NCBI GenBank assembly: GCA_023388635.1 | Contig: JAEWFW010000031.1 | Coordinates: forward strand, 1 to 46,200 | Reading direction: 5' to 3' | DNA length: 46,200 nt | From: Bacillota bacterium | GTDB lineage: Bacteria; Bacillota; Bacilli; Desulfuribacillales; Desulfuribacillaceae | Shown: positions 1 through 7,356 of the stretch, one piece after another | How positions within the stretch are numbered: the stretch's first letter is position 1 | How the letters are laid out: every line of letters begins with the position of its first letter | Notes under the pieces: model-generated | Told to the model about the DNA's origin: nothing | The model's input: only the letters and a program-made list of their open reading frames with translations | The model's database searches: none | Made by a program: the position numbers and the translations under genes

Positions 1-18
1 TGTTTGATTTGTAAACAA

Positions 19-47
19 GAAAATGCCCAGCATTTACTGGACATTTT
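19..47 (-). terminator. Rho-independent terminator of glnS
   Basis: Nine-base stem arms at 22-30 and 37-45 (one G-U pair when read on the minus strand) with a 6-base loop, followed on the minus strand by TTTTCTTG. It lies about 30 bases beyond the glnS stop. The T-run is interrupted, so strength is uncertain. Confidence 0.6.
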
Positions 48-77
48 GCCAAACAGTATTATAAGGCGTTTCTGTGC

Positions 78-1778
78 CTATTTTTTCGCCCAACTATCCT
101 TTAAAGAAACGATCCGGTTAAACACTAATTTACCTTCGTTCACATCAATAGCATCCAAGCAGAAGTAGCCTTGTCTCATAAATTGGAAGCGGTGTTCTTT
201 TGATACTTCCTGCAAATACGGTTCGACAAGTGCGTCGCTGATGATCTCCAAAGAATTGGGATTGATATTATTTCTGAAATCCGCGCCGTCCTCTTCATTA
301 TCCGGCTGCTCTTTTGTAAACAGCGTGTCATACAAGCGCACTTCCGCCTGTACGGCATGCTTTGCCGAAACCCAATGAAGCACACCTTTGACTTTGCGCG
401 CACTTCCCGGCAAACCACTCCGCGTTTCAGGATCATAGGTGCATCGCAATTCTAAGATTTCTCCTGTTACCTCGTCCTTAATCACTTCGTTGCATTGTAT
501 AATATACGCGCCCTTTAGGCGGACTTCCTTGCCAGGAGCCAGACGAAAGAACTTCTTTTCCGGTTCTTCCATAAAGTCATCGCGTTCAATATACAACTCT
601 TTACCAAAGGGTACCTTCCGGGTTGGCGAGTTCTCTGACTCGGGGTTATTCTCAATTTCCAGCCACTCTTCCTCACCATCAGGATAATTATCCAAAACAA
701 TTTTCAGTGGGCGCAGAACAGCCATGACACGATCAGCATTTTTGTTTAAATCTTCGCGAATACAATGCTCCAACAACGCTTTATCGACCATACTCGTCGC
801 TTTGGCAACACCGATTCGATCACAGAAATCGCGAATCGATGCCGGTGTATAACCGCGGCGGCGCAGACCGGATATTGTCGGCATGCGCGGATCATCCCAA
901 CCACTGACATACCCCTCGTCTACTAGAACCTTTAATTTTCTTTTACTCATGACCGTGTAACTGATGTTCAATCTGGCAAACTCATACTGACGCGGTCTTC
1001 CGTAGGCTCGCTCCGAATAATCCACATTCTCAACCAACCAGTCATATAACGGTCGGTGATCAGCGAACTCCAGTGTACAAATCGAATGGGTGATATTCTC
1101 CACAGCATCCGAAAGCGGATGTGCAAAATCATACATCGGATAAATACACCATTGATCGCCGGTTCTGTGGTGCGTAGCATATAAAATACGATAAATAACC
1201 GGATCACGCATATTGAGATTGCCTGATGCCATATCGATTTTAGCACGTAATACTTTAGAGCCGGCGGCAAATTCCCCAACACGCATCCGTTCAAATAAAT
1301 CGAGATTTTCTGCAACAGTACGATTACGGTAGGGGCTTTCTTTGCCCGGCTCCGTCAATGTGCCGCGATAATCGCGAATCTGCTCTGCCGTCAAATCACA
1401 TACATACGCTTTGCCTGCTTCTATTAATTGCACAGCATATCCGTACAATGCATCGAAATAATCGGAGGCGAAATACATCCGTTCCTGCCAATCATAACCC
1501 AGCCAACGGATATCTTCTTTGATCGATTCAACGTATTCTACATCTTCTTTAATCGGGTTCGTGTCATCCATACGCAAATTGCACAATCCGCCGTTCGCTT
1601 TGGCAATACCGAAATTGAGGCAAATGGACTTTGCATGACCAATATGCAAATAGCCATTTGGCTCAGGCGGAAATCTCGTATGCACCCGACCGTTATTTAG
1701 CCCTGCTTTTAAATCCTCTGTGATTATATTTTGAATAAAATTCACAGGAGTTGAAACTTCCGAATGATGTTCACTCAT
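78..1778 (-). CDS. glnS: Glutaminyl-tRNA synthetase
   Basis: Class I aminoacyl-tRNA synthetase that charges tRNA-Gln with glutamine in the cytoplasm. The sequence shows the GlnRS/GluRS catalytic core with PPEPNGYLHIGH (HIGH at residues 45-48), RMDDTNP, and a VMSKRKL version of the KMSKS loop, followed by the beta-barrel anticodon-binding half typical of GlnRS. The length of 566 residues matches GlnRS (about 550) and exceeds GluRS. The start at 1778 (MSEHHSEV) is chosen because AAGGGGTAAGGAC lies just upstream; an in-frame extension of 18 residues has no such site. It stands alone with its own promoter and terminator. Most Bacillota make Gln-tRNA by GatCAB amidation, so the gene is probably horizontally acquired in this lineage (inference). 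Confidence 0.97.
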   Translation of the reverse strand: MSEHHSEVSTPVNFIQNIITEDLKAGLNNGRVHTRFPPEPNGYLHIGHAKSICLNFGIAKANGGLCNLRMDDTNPIKEDVEYVESIKEDIRWLGYDWQERMYFASDYFDALYGYAVQLIEAGKAYVCDLTAEQIRDYRGTLTEPGKESPYRNRTVAENLDLFERMRVGEFAAGSKVLRAKIDMASGNLNMRDPVIYRILYATHHRTGDQWCIYPMYDFAHPLSDAVENITHSICTLEFADHRPLYDWLVENVDYSERAYGRPRQYEFARLNISYTVMSKRKLKVLVDEGYVSGWDDPRMPTISGLRRRGYTPASIRDFCDRIGVAKATSMVDKALLEHCIREDLNKNADRVMAVLRPLKIVLDNYPDGEEEWLEIENNPESENSPTRKVPFGKELYIERDDFMEEPEKKFFRLAPGKEVRLKGAYIIQCNEVIKDEVTGEILELRCTYDPETRSGLPGSARKVKGVLHWVSAKHAVQAEVRLYDTLFTKEQPDNEEDGADFRNNINPNSLEIISDALVEPYLQEVSKEHRFQFMRQGYFCLDAIDVNEGKLVFNRIVSLKDSWAKK

Positions 1779-1809
1779 GTCCTTACCCCTTTTTCTTGAT
1801 TTACACTTA

Positions 1810-1839
1810 AATATACCAAACAATCCCCGCAAAAGACAA
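1810..1839 (-). promoter_or_regulatory. Sigma-A promoter of glnS
   Basis: On the minus strand TTGTCT (1834-1839), an 18-base spacer and TATATT (1810-1815), placing transcription start near 1803 and leaving a leader of about 25 bases. No tRNA-responsive T-box is visible in so short a leader. Confidence 0.6.
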
Positions 1840-1882
1840 GCGCACTTATACAGCTGCCCTTTGCTCCATTGTCACCAAATTC

Positions 1883-2707
1883 TCAATCATCCAGTATTTC
1901 GTCATCATCAAAAAAATTCGCACTATGATAATCTTCAGGCACTCTGTCTTCGAATATTTTTTTGTTGATGTCTAATAAATTTTGATGGGAATAGAATGTA
2001 AGTTCTCCGCTCTTACTGAGCCTTGTGATTAGCTCTGCTAATACATTCGCTGAAATATTCAACCGTGCTTGCACTTGCTTTTCAAAGCGCTGGTACAAAA
2101 TGCGATAATCCGGTTTAAAATTATAAAAAATAAAGTCCGTTAACTCCTTTTGCAATTTGTCCAGTTCCTTTTGCTCGATTTTATATTCAACATCGGCAGC
2201 TTGTGTACTTGCATGCTCCGTTACTTGTTCGGGCACTTGTATAGCTGGCTCTGGTACTTTTATAGCCGCTTGCTCAAAATGCTCAGTCGTTGCCGCTTGT
2301 GCCGGCAACAGTTCAATGTTCGTCACCTGGGCGGATACCTGTTCCAAGCTACTATCATTCGATAGCTTGTCTCCATCCGGTTCGGGCTCAACACTCTTTG
2401 TTTTCTCAATTTGTTCCGTCAATCTTCCCCAAGGAGTCACTTGGCGCTTAGAAAATCCCGTCTTTTTTTGCCTTGCTTGTGGCGTATGCTCCCGTGCTTC
2501 AAGCTGATCGAGCAGCTTAACGATGACTTCCTCAACAAATTGGCTTTCCTTCATATGAAACTGCTGGGCACAGCTTTTAATCCGTTCAATCGTCGATTCA
2601 TTGAAATGGTAATGAACTGCCTTCTTCTTCTCTTTTTTCTCCAAGTGCTTGATGACAAGCTCCAATTGTCCTTCAATTTCGTTAAAATCAAGCGCTTGTT
2701 TATCCAT
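1883..2707 (-). CDS. Unknown protein with ribbon-helix-helix-like N-terminus and acidic tail
   Basis: 274 residues, not recognised as a named family. Residues about 30-70 (AVHYHFNESTIERIKSC onward to KLLDQLE) have the beta-strand/helix/helix pattern of a ribbon-helix-helix DNA-binding fold. Residues about 75-170 are low-complexity and rich in E, Q, P, A and V (repeats of VPEQ/VPEPA), suggesting a disordered linker. Residues 175-255 look like a helical globular domain, possibly winged-helix. The tail is acidic (FFDDDEILDD). The start is supported by GAGGAGGG eight bases upstream. It is transcribed toward glnS with no clear terminator between, and divergently from the cold shock gene. A DNA-binding or nucleoid-associated role is possible, but function is unknown. 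Confidence 0.75.
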   Translation of the reverse strand: MDKQALDFNEIEGQLELVIKHLEKKEKKKAVHYHFNESTIERIKSCAQQFHMKESQFVEEVIVKLLDQLEAREHTPQARQKKTGFSKRQVTPWGRLTEQIEKTKSVEPEPDGDKLSNDSSLEQVSAQVTNIELLPAQAATTEHFEQAAIKVPEPAIQVPEQVTEHASTQAADVEYKIEQKELDKLQKELTDFIFYNFKPDYRILYQRFEKQVQARLNISANVLAELITRLSKSGELTFYSHQNLLDINKKIFEDRVPEDYHSANFFDDDEILDD

Positions 2708-2857
2708 ACGCTGCCCTCCTCAACGTACATCGATTCCATCGACGAAAACTTGCATTCAATCGGCGCAATCACATATCTGTGCAGTTTTTATTATTTTATC
2801 ATACTTTTCATTTTAGATGTACTATACACCTTTTGAAAATACTTTTATAGAAACGAT

Positions 2858-2886
2858 TTGCTTTTATTTTAAATATATGATATCCT
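2858..2886 (+). promoter_or_regulatory. Candidate promoter of the cold shock gene
   Basis: TTGCTT (2858-2863), 17-base spacer, TATCCT (2881-2886). It would give a leader of about 110 bases before the csp start, in line with the long thermosensing 5' UTRs known for cspA-type mRNAs. The rest of 2708-3006, between the divergent genes, holds no other gene that I can see. Confidence 0.4.
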
Positions 2887-3006
2887 AATAAAGTGAAAAG
2901 TATAGATACGTTAAATGGTTTGCTGCCCCTAGAAATAAAGTGGTTTAGCAAGAGAACATGGTTACATTTTTATGCTTTTTAGTACAATTTCGAGGAGGCG
3001 CAAATT

Positions 3007-3204
3007 ATGACAGGTAAAGTAAAATGGTTCAACGCAGAAAAAGGGTTTGGATTTATCGAGCGTGACGGTGGGGATGACGTATTCGTACATTTCTCTGCTA
3101 TTCAAGGCGAAGGTTTCAAAACTCTTGAAGAAGGTCAAGAAGTTACTTTCGACATCGTCGATGGAAACCGTGGACCACAAGCAGCTAACGTCAATCGTGC
3201 ATAA
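3007..3204 (+). CDS. csp: Cold shock protein, CspA/CspB family
   Basis: 65-residue single OB-fold protein that binds single-stranded RNA and DNA and acts as an RNA chaperone. RNP1 (KGFGFIER, residues 13-20) and RNP2 (VFVHFSAI, residues 26-33) are intact, as are the start GKVKWFNAEKG and the C-terminal GPQAANV. Length and sequence match Bacillus CspB-type proteins. AGGAGG lies just upstream of the ATG. It is monocistronic, between a long leader and a strong terminator. The exact paralogue (CspB, CspC or CspD) cannot be decided. Confidence 0.98.
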   Translation: MTGKVKWFNAEKGFGFIERDGGDDVFVHFSAIQGEGFKTLEEGQEVTFDIVDGNRGPQAANVNRA

Positions 3205-3235
3205 TAAATAAGATTAACTTCATTTATTAACACAC

Positions 3236-3280
3236 AAAAAGGCATTATCCGCGTCTGACGGAATAATGCCTTTTTTTAAG
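3236..3280 (+). terminator. Terminator of the cold shock gene
   Basis: AAAAAGGCATTAT-CCG pairs with CGG-A-ATAATGCCTTTTT, giving a long stem with a one-base bulge and seven T residues. It separates csp from the helicase gene. Confidence 0.9.
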
Positions 3281-3340
3281 CTAGTTTCTCATATTCGAGG
3301 ACTACAAGACACATACTATTTTTAAAAGGAGAATGATATT

Positions 3341-4828
3341 TTGATCACATTTTATGACCTAGGTCTCAGTCCTCAGCTCATAAAGTCTATATCTGATATG
3401 GGGTTTGAAGCAGCGACGCCCATTCAGGAAAAGACAATTCCACCGGCATTACAAGGGTTCGATTTAATCGGACAAGCACAAACAGGTACTGGCAAGACAG
3501 CCGCTTTCGGTATTCCGCTGATTGAGCTTTGCGAGCCTACATTTCGCACAATTCAGAAACTTGTCGTAGCACCTACTAGAGAATTAGCCATGCAAGTGGC
3601 GGAAGAACTAAACAAATTAGGGCAACACACAGGAATTAAAGCAGTTCCTATTTATGGCGGTCAGGACTTCCAGAGACAATTGCGTACACTCAAAAACCGC
3701 CCGCACATTATCGTCGGTACTCCGGGACGTTTGCTTGACCACATCGGTCGGCGTACAATCCGCCTTGACGATGTGCAAACAATCGTCTTAGACGAAGCAG
3801 ATGAAATGCTGCAAATGGGCTTTATTGAAGACATCGAGAAAATTCTCGAAGTGCTTCCTGAAGAACGGCAAACTTTACTGTTTTCCGCCACTATGCCACC
3901 GAGAATTCAAGCTCTGGCTCAGCGCTTTATGAAAGACCCGCTAATCATCAAAATCCAGTCTAAAGAAGTGACTGTTTCCAACATCGAGCAACAATACATA
4001 GAACTGCACGAAAAACAGAAATTTGATGCATTATGCCGTCTACTTGATATCCATTCACCAGAATTGGCGATTGTATTCGGACGGACAAAGCGCAGAGTTG
4101 ACGAATTGGCGGAAGCCTTGAGCAAACGCGGCTACGATGCCGAAGGGATCCACGGTGATTTGACACAGGGAAAACGCGAAAGCGTCCTGCGCAAATTCAA
4201 AGAAAAAACGATTGAAGTGCTCGTTGCCACTGACGTTGCAGCCAGAGGGCTTGATGTCAGCGGTGTCACACACGTATTCAATTTCGATATCCCACAAGAC
4301 CCGGAAAGCTATGTGCATCGTGTCGGGCGTACAGGTCGTGCCGGCAATACCGGTTTAGCAATTACTTTCGTCACACCACGGGAAATATCGCATTTGAAAA
4401 CAATCGAAAGTTTGACCAGGAGAAAGATGACACGTCAGCCTGTTCCGAATATATCGGAAGTAAAAGAAGGCAAACAGCGTCAAGCCATTGAACAACTGTT
4501 GGCGACCATAGATTCTGGTGAATACTCAGCATATACTCGTCTGTCGGAAGAGTTGTTACAAGAATACGATTCCATTACCTTACTTGCATCTGCATTTAAA
4601 ATGTTAGTCAAAGAGCCAGATACAACACCTGTAACACTGACAGGCGAAGCACCTCTGCGGGTCAAAAAAGCGCATGAACCAAGAGATCCCGGTTCAAAAC
4701 ATAAAAGATACGGTTCAAAAGATCGTCCCTCTTACGACCGCAAACGCAGTTCTGACAGAAACTTCGAAAAGAAAGCACACGATAATAAGAATTTCGAAAA
4801 GAAAAAGCAAAAGAAAAAACAAAAATAG
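3341..4828 (+). CDS. cshA: DEAD-box ATP-dependent RNA helicase, CshA type
   Basis: 495-residue cytoplasmic RNA helicase that unwinds structured RNA in ribosome assembly and mRNA decay. Motifs in order: Q motif (ATPIQEKTIPPAL), AQTGTGKT (46-53), PTRELA, TPGR, DEAD (151-154), SAT (182-184), HGDLTQGKRE, VATDVAARGLDV and HRVGRTGRAG. The C-terminal extension ends in a strongly basic run (KKKQKKKQK) as in CshA/DeaD proteins. Length matches Bacillus CshA (about 494). The start is TTG, supported by AAAAGGAG 9 bases upstream; no in-frame ATG fits. In Bacilli CshA associates with the RNA degradosome (family knowledge). A second DEAD-box gene lies at 19057-20337. Confidence 0.95.
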   Translation: MITFYDLGLSPQLIKSISDMGFEAATPIQEKTIPPALQGFDLIGQAQTGTGKTAAFGIPLIELCEPTFRTIQKLVVAPTRELAMQVAEELNKLGQHTGIKAVPIYGGQDFQRQLRTLKNRPHIIVGTPGRLLDHIGRRTIRLDDVQTIVLDEADEMLQMGFIEDIEKILEVLPEERQTLLFSATMPPRIQALAQRFMKDPLIIKIQSKEVTVSNIEQQYIELHEKQKFDALCRLLDIHSPELAIVFGRTKRRVDELAEALSKRGYDAEGIHGDLTQGKRESVLRKFKEKTIEVLVATDVAARGLDVSGVTHVFNFDIPQDPESYVHRVGRTGRAGNTGLAITFVTPREISHLKTIESLTRRKMTRQPVPNISEVKEGKQRQAIEQLLATIDSGEYSAYTRLSEELLQEYDSITLLASAFKMLVKEPDTTPVTLTGEAPLRVKKAHEPRDPGSKHKRYGSKDRPSYDRKRSSDRNFEKKAHDNKNFEKKKQKKKQK

Positions 4829-4843
4829 ATTTTTCACTTTGCG

Positions 4844-4877
4844 GGACTTCTGCTATACCAAGCATAGAAGTCCTTTT
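4844..4877 (+). terminator. Terminator of the CshA-type helicase gene
   Basis: GGACTTCT (4844-4851) pairs with AGAAGTCC (4866-4873), followed by TTTTATA. Confidence 0.8.
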
Positions 4878-4923
4878 ATACTCTTCAAAAATAAAACTTC
4901 TTCTAAATAATTCTATTTATCAC

Positions 4924-4952
4924 TTGACTATCATGCGCTTCCAGTGTATAAC
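4924..4952 (+). promoter_or_regulatory. Sigma-A promoter of the rubrerythrin gene
   Basis: TTGACT (4924-4929), 17-base spacer, TATAAC (4947-4952), with a leader of about 38 bases to the ATG. No PerR box is evident by eye. Confidence 0.75.
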
Positions 4953-4996
4953 TATGTTATGTGTTATTTTAGAATCATTTTAAATGGAGGGATCTT

Positions 4997-5485
4997 ATGA
5001 GTACTGAAAAAAATCTAAAAGAAGCCTTTGCCGGTGAATCACAGGCAAACAGAAAATACCTCGCGTATGCAAAAAAAGCAGAACAAGAAGGTCATAAAGG
5101 AATTGCCAGACTTTTTTACGCTACCGCAGAGGCGGAAACAATCCATGCGCATAACCATTTGAAAGCTCTAGGTGAAGTAAAATCGACTGCCGAGAATTTA
5201 CAGGCAGGCATCGACGGAGAGACACATGAATTCGATAGTATGTACCCGCCAATGCTCGAACAAGCTAAAGCCGAGGGACGCAAAGATGCTGAACGCAGTT
5301 TCCTGTTCGCCATGAAATCCGAAAAAGTCCATGCCGATCTATATAAAGACGCTTTGGAAAATTTGGATGCTAACGAAGACGCGGATTACTATCTTTGCCC
5401 TGTATGTGGATATATCGAAAAAGGGAACGCACCTGACACTTGTCCAATCTGTGGTGTCAAAGAAAGTATGTTCATAAAATACTAA
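4997..5485 (+). CDS. rbr: Rubrerythrin
   Basis: 162-residue cytoplasmic non-haem iron peroxidase that reduces hydrogen peroxide, taking electrons through a rubredoxin-type centre. The N-terminal ferritin-like four-helix domain carries the diiron ligands visible as E14, E47-x-x-H50, E75 and E109-x-x-H112. The C-terminal rubredoxin-like domain has C134-x-x-C137 and C149-x-x-C152 for a single FeS4 iron. Length is short but complete for the compact class. GGAGGG precedes the start. It is a single-gene unit. The gene is typical of anaerobes and facultative anaerobes, where it protects against oxygen exposure. Confidence 0.97.
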   Translation: MSTEKNLKEAFAGESQANRKYLAYAKKAEQEGHKGIARLFYATAEAETIHAHNHLKALGEVKSTAENLQAGIDGETHEFDSMYPPMLEQAKAEGRKDAERSFLFAMKSEKVHADLYKDALENLDANEDADYYLCPVCGYIEKGNAPDTCPICGVKESMFIKY

Positions 5486-5534
5486 AAAAAACGAGCAATA
5501 TTCTAAACATTCGTTCAGGATATTGCTCGTCTTA
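5486..5534. terminator. Bidirectional terminator between rubrerythrin and recombinase genes
   Basis: ACGAGCAATAT (5491-5501) pairs with ATATTGCTCGT (5520-5530). Read on plus it ends in CTTATT; read on minus it is followed by TTTTTTTT, so it fits best as the end of the minus-strand recombinase/mrp transcript while also closing rbr. Confidence 0.85.
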
Positions 5535-5617
5535 TTATATGCAAATTTGTCTATCGCTCAACTCTACTATCAGTTAACATTCAACCGATGAGTATCCCTC
5601 AGAAGACCCTAAGGCAT

Positions 5618-6172
5618 CTATAAATTTACATCGATCATCGGTATGACAATTTCCTCTTTCTTGATACCGATATATTTCAAAGTCTCCGAAGGCGTCACAT
5701 GGTGGAAACGCTCTTGCAGGAGAGACAACGCCACCCCTTGACGAAAAGCATGGTATCCGAACGTTTTTCGTAGAGTTTGCGTACCGATATGATCTTCCAG
5801 ACCAACCTTTGCCGCTACCTGCTTGATAATGCGATACGCATGTTGCCGGCTAATCGGTTTGCCCTTCTGACCGGAAGCGAACAAATAATCTTCCCTGGAC
5901 AATCTCTGTCTTTCAATAAATTTCCGGATGGCATAGCGGACACTATCGTTCAAATAGATCCCCCGTTTATTAGGAGACACTTGAATGAACTCGCGCGGAT
6001 TACCATCTTCACCGACAATGTCTTTTACCTTAAACTCTAACATCTGATTCACTCGTAGCCCCGTATTAATTCCCAGAGTAAAGAATAAATAGTCACGAAC
6101 TGATTGTTTGATCAATAGACACTTCATAATCCTAATCTTATCCAAATCGCGAATCGGCTCTACAAACTCCAT
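5618..6172 (-). CDS. Catalytic-domain-only tyrosine recombinase (YoeC-like)
   Basis: 184 residues holding only the C-terminal catalytic domain of the phage integrase/XerD family; the N-terminal core-binding domain is absent, as in Bacillus YoeC. Visible catalytic positions are R40 (TGLR), R135 (TLRKTFGYH), H158 and Tyr167 (ETLKYIGI). The box-II histidine of H-x-x-R is replaced by Q132 (GTQTLRK), so strand-exchange activity may be altered. AAAAGGAG precedes the start. It begins 42 bases after mrpG on the same strand with no terminator between, so it may be co-transcribed with the antiporter. No phage or transposon genes or att-like repeats were seen nearby. It could be a domesticated recombinase. 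Confidence 0.88.
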   Translation of the reverse strand: MEFVEPIRDLDKIRIMKCLLIKQSVRDYLFFTLGINTGLRVNQMLEFKVKDIVGEDGNPREFIQVSPNKRGIYLNDSVRYAIRKFIERQRLSREDYLFASGQKGKPISRQHAYRIIKQVAAKVGLEDHIGTQTLRKTFGYHAFRQGVALSLLQERFHHVTPSETLKYIGIKKEEIVIPMIDVNL

Positions 6173-6214
6173 ACATACACGACTCCTTTTCTATGAAGCT
6201 GCGTGAAATAGACA

Positions 6215-6583
6215 TCATCTTTCTGTTCCTAACTCCTTCTCCAGTACAGGTTTCAGATCATCCTGCACACTGGATTCCGCAAGCTCCACGCCGGAGCGAT
6301 ATGCTGATCGACCGATCAGATGCCCGGCAACCGGCGCCGTCAAAAATACGAAGAAAATCCCCAACAACAACCTGATGCTGATAAAACCTTGACTGAGCCA
6401 AAAATACACAAATGCTCCCAACAATGTGCATAAAACGCCTAGTGTAGCACTTTTCGTCGCAGCATGTGAGCGAGTATATAAATCGGGCATGCGAATCATT
6501 CCAATCGCCCCAAAAAAGCTAAAAAGCGTCCCGATCAACACCAAAGTCCCACTGATCCATTCACTAATCATGCTTATATTCAA
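6215..6583 (-). CDS. mrpG: Mrp Na+/H+ antiporter subunit G
   Basis: Small three-helix membrane subunit (PhaG/MnhG/YufB family) of the Mrp complex. The family signature FFGAIGMIRMPDLYTRSHAATKSATLG is present in parts (IRMPDLYTR, HAATKSATLG), followed by two hydrophobic helices and a charged tail. The start is uncertain: TTG at 6583 has AAAGGGGTG at suitable spacing inside the end of mrpF, while ATG at 6571 lacks a close site. It overlaps mrpF by a few codons, which implies translational coupling. Last gene of the mrp operon. Confidence 0.93.
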   Translation of the reverse strand: MNISMISEWISGTLVLIGTLFSFFGAIGMIRMPDLYTRSHAATKSATLGVLCTLLGAFVYFWLSQGFISIRLLLGIFFVFLTAPVAGHLIGRSAYRSGVELAESSVQDDLKPVLEKELGTER

Positions 6584-6845
6584 TGACCGCACCCCTTTCA
6601 ATGAATCGAGAGAAGGCGATTGTCCCGATAAACGATAAAATTCCGATGACCAAAATAACTTCCAAGTATGCGTAAGTTTTCTGCAGCAGCGCCAAAATGG
6701 CTACGCCCGCAATAATATTTACGCCAATGTTATCTAACGCCAGCACCCGATCCGGTGTCGAAGGTCCTTGAATCACCCGATACACTGCGACAGAGATACA
6801 AATTGCCACCAAAATCAATGAAATATATAATACCGTTTCAAACAT
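6564..6845 (-). CDS. mrpF: Mrp Na+/H+ antiporter subunit F
   Basis: 93-residue membrane protein with three predicted helices. The conserved YRVIQGPSTPDRVLALD segment (residues about 23-40) is characteristic of MrpF/PhaF. The ATG shares one base with the mrpE stop (TAATG) and has GGAGG upstream, so translation is coupled. In some Bacillus studies MrpF was linked to bile-salt efflux, but its general role is as an essential subunit of the antiporter. Confidence 0.95.
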   Translation of the reverse strand: MFETVLYISLILVAICISVAVYRVIQGPSTPDRVLALDNIGVNIIAGVAILALLQKTYAYLEVILVIGILSFIGTIAFSRFIERGAVIEYKHD

Positions 6846-7321
6846 TAGTGAAATACCTCCTTAATCGCTTTCTCGAATCGATTCTTAGCATTGATGACAA
6901 TATCGCGCGACTCCGGTATATCCATAGCATGAATATACAGCGTTTTGCCGTCCGGCGATAAATCCATCACCAGGGAACCTGGTGTTAATGTAATCAACAA
7001 TGATAGCAACGTGATCTCCCAATCAGTTTCCAACTCCGTCTGCAAACGGAAAATACCTGGCGTAATGTTGATCTTCGGACGCAGGACTTGTCTTACGACC
7101 AATATCCCCGAGTCAATTAATTCATATGTGAAAATAATTAACAATTTAAAAATAGCCAACAGGGTCTTTGGATAAAATTTGCTCGGAAAAAATCGGCGCA
7201 ATCCGAATATCACCATAAGCCCAATGACATATCCGGTGAAAAATGTAATAATGCTCCAGTCATCCTGCAAAAACATCCAAAGTAAGCCAATACACAAATT
7301 TATCAGCAATTGAACAGGCAA
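6845..7321 (-). CDS. mrpE: Mrp Na+/H+ antiporter subunit E
   Basis: 158-residue MnhE-family membrane protein with two to three N-terminal helices and a soluble domain. The family pattern LLITLTPGSLVMDLSPDGK followed by IHAMDI is visible in the second half. The start is TTG with GAGGTGG about 6 bases upstream. It lies between mrpD (35 bases upstream) and mrpF (one-base overlap). MrpE is required for full complex activity in characterised systems. Confidence 0.94.
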   Translation of the reverse strand: MPVQLLINLCIGLLWMFLQDDWSIITFFTGYVIGLMVIFGLRRFFPSKFYPKTLLAIFKLLIIFTYELIDSGILVVRQVLRPKINITPGIFRLQTELETDWEITLLSLLITLTPGSLVMDLSPDGKTLYIHAMDIPESRDIVINAKNRFEKAIKEVFH

Positions 7322-7356
7322 TCAATCCACCTCACTTTATCTTGATATTTAGCAAC

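Noticed and set aside
2411..2836. 141-codon plus-strand frame opposite the RHH-like gene
   Set aside because: It lacks a ribosome binding site and lies mostly antisense to a better-supported gene.
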